This document shows, one piece after another, positions 62,165 to 64,000 of a stretch of DNA of 64,000 bases. The stretch is from Elysia crispata (taxonomy: Eukaryota > Mollusca > Gastropoda > Plakobranchidae), in assembly GCA_033675545.1 (NCBI GenBank), contig JAWDGP010008055.1:356001-420000 (forward strand), written 5' to 3'. The translations under genes were made by a program, and so were the position numbers. Position 1 is the stretch's first letter; each line of letters begins with the position of its first letter. The notes beneath the pieces are model-generated. The model saw only the letters and a list, made by a program, of their open reading frames with translations. It ran no database searches and was not told where the DNA came from.

Positions 62165-63834
62165 CAACAGGCTGTATGGAATGCTAAGTTGGAGTTTTAT
62201 CCCTGCTATTGGCATGCAACCTAGAAAAACAAATCAATGGGTTATAAAATCTTGACCGATACAAAAGATAACATTGCTTCACTTGATAATTGTAGGATTA
62301 TGCGAGATTAGTTTCCCGAAGTATTTTAAAGTATTAGCGTATAATTATATAAAACACGTTTAAATCCAGCGTTCCGCTGCAATGTGGCATGTGTTTTAAA
62401 AGGAGGCGCTTCAACATCAGAAGCTTGCTCTGGAATCCCGATAATTTGAGTTTAAGTCAAATCACCAATAGCGAGCTTGGTATCTTGCGTTAAAGATGGC
62501 CAAACCATGTTTAGCCCTGTAGTCTCTGACTAATATGCTACACTATCAAATCTTAATTAATGGCGCGCCCAGGATATGAGACTAAATGATTCATTTTTAC
62601 ATTAAAAAAAAAAAAAAAGAAATCAAAATGCGTAATTCACATTGAATATACAATGTAGATACCTACGTCATAATGTAAGCTGACTTTCCTGCTCGTCTAA
62701 AATATTTGCCTTTGTGAGAGTTCTTGTCAACAGTTATAATACCTGTGCATCGTTGTTCTCTGACAGCGGAAGACGCGCTGTGATCAAGACCCGCTTCAAG
62801 CGGATGGTATTGAATAATTATAAAAATGATGAGAGCAGCTTTACCCGATTTCTTTATCTTCAATATTCATTTCGGCCAAAAAAAAATAAATTCCCAACTA
62901 TTTAATTACGTAATACACAAATCATGAAAATGTTACTGAACACAACCATGTATTAGACTAAGCCAACGCAAATACTTTTGTCCCTTGAAGTGTTTGGGTA
63001 AAATAATCCGTTCTGAGAGAGACTGGGAGGTTTTAGAACTGTTCAAATGTAGCGCCAATCTTCGTGAGTTAGAGTTTTATGTTCGAGCACTTTTAATTGT
63101 CAAGCTTCAGGCCTGAATAGACGTAACCTTTGAGTCTCATGATTTTTTATTTGATACATAAAATAGGTATTCTAGAGAGTACTTATTTCCATTTTTATTG
63201 TGAAATCTCTTTTCAAGCTTCTATTTGTGAGCCTTACTCCACACGACAGAATATTAATAATTTATCTATGGTCCACACCAAGTTAACTTGAGTATTCAGG
63301 TTCTCCTTTCTCGTTGCACGGAAAAAGTACAGGGAATCAGCACACCCGAATGGGTAAATCAGTTTTCAAAACTGAAAAAAAAGAAAAATCCATATATATA
63401 TATATGAATTGTTTTATAACCAAATGATTATGTTGTCAATGGAAAGATAATTCAAAGTCCCCGTTAGTATTAAAGCTAACGTCATTACGTGAACAAAACA
63501 AAACGAATACACACACACACGCACACAATAACGCACAAACCATTCCCGGAATTTTATTGGCAGTGACCGTCGTATAACTTCATCAATCGGTTTAGTGCTG
63601 AAGGAACATTCCTTTAAAGCTGGTTCTTTATTACACCAGCTTTCAGTTCTATCCGATGATATTCTTTAAAAAAATGCTTAGCTTGTCTCAAACACTGAGC
63701 CAATTCTTTTTATTTACTTTTTTTTTTCCTTTACATAACTAGAGTATTCTTTGGCACTGAATCTGTTGCGTCACGCATTTTGAAAATAATGTATGCCAAC
63801 ATCTTTATAAAGATAATCCATCTGCTTTGAGATG

Positions 63835-63888
<54 letters not shown>

Positions 63889-64000
63889 GCATTAAAAAAT
63901 ATAAAAATGCCACATCATTAAATTCATTCTCATCCGTAGCAAATTCCTCGCTTCAAGCTTATCTCTGGAGGTTTCTGAGCTTGACTAATGTGTTCTGGAA
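62165..64000. other. Window end, no recognised gene
   Basis: AT-rich sequence with short CA and AT runs and a 52 bp A run at 63835-63886. Minus-strand 62663-62863 is open but has no recognised homology. Exons preceding the candidates at 61.4-62.2 kb could lie here or beyond the window. Confidence 0.45.
63835..63886. repeat. A homopolymer of about 52
   Basis: Fifty-two consecutive A on the plus strand. Its real length is likely uncertain in any assembly, and no retroposon body is recognisable next to it. Confidence 0.95.

Overview
The window is animal nuclear DNA, most likely from a mollusc and plausibly a gastropod. It is AT-rich and intron-rich. Introns are spliced at GT/AG borders, dinucleotide and trinucleotide microsatellites are long, and decayed transposons are scattered throughout. 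The mollusc assignment is inferred from overall character and from clusters of TCTAGATCTA-like words; nothing in the sequence proves it.

Four protein-coding genes can be read. (1) The last two coding exons of a CAAX prenyl protease of the ZMPSTE24/Ste24 family lie on + at 740-1356. (2) A nearly complete BTBD10/KCTD20-type BTB-domain gene lies on - in nine coding exons, from 20432 down to 12804. (3) A short secreted C-type lectin lies on + in six exons (28439-34051, 170 aa, EPN and WND motifs). (4) A complete RBM28/Nop4-type nucleolar RNA-binding protein lies on + in 19 exons (37173-53548, 786 aa, four RRMs). The summed exon lengths of the lectin and of RBM28 are exact multiples of three. The BTBD10 exons stay in phase across all eight internal junctions.

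Layout: 1-1356 protease 3' end; 1357-12803 is a long convergent intergenic or 3' UTR stretch holding an RTE-like retrotransposon relic and a TA-flanked DNA transposon; 12804-about 24850 is BTBD10, whose introns carry a Tigger/pogo relic and two RTE-like relics; 24850-28438 is intergenic with a GAA tract and decayed coding-like patches; 28439-34220 is the lectin gene with very long microsatellites in its introns; 34220-37152 is intergenic with a hairpin MITE-like element and AT/GA tracts; 37153-53830 is RBM28, whose introns hold a near-identical 571 bp tandem duplication, an hAT-like element with terminal inverted repeats, a long perfect hairpin and a decayed transposase-like gene; 53830-64000 has no gene I can name, but contains an intact-ended Tigger-type MITE and two candidate minus-strand exons.

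The genes do not form a pathway. ZMPSTE24, BTBD10 and RBM28 are housekeeping-type genes, and ETS-like CCGGAAGT sites sit just before the RBM28 start and at a likely BTBD10 promoter. The lectin is a probable secreted immune or recognition protein. I found no CRISPR array, rRNA, tRNA or operon-like structure, and no clear previously undescribed system. The most unusual items are the recent tandem duplication, the perfect hairpins and the unassigned minus-strand exons near 61.4-62.2 kb.
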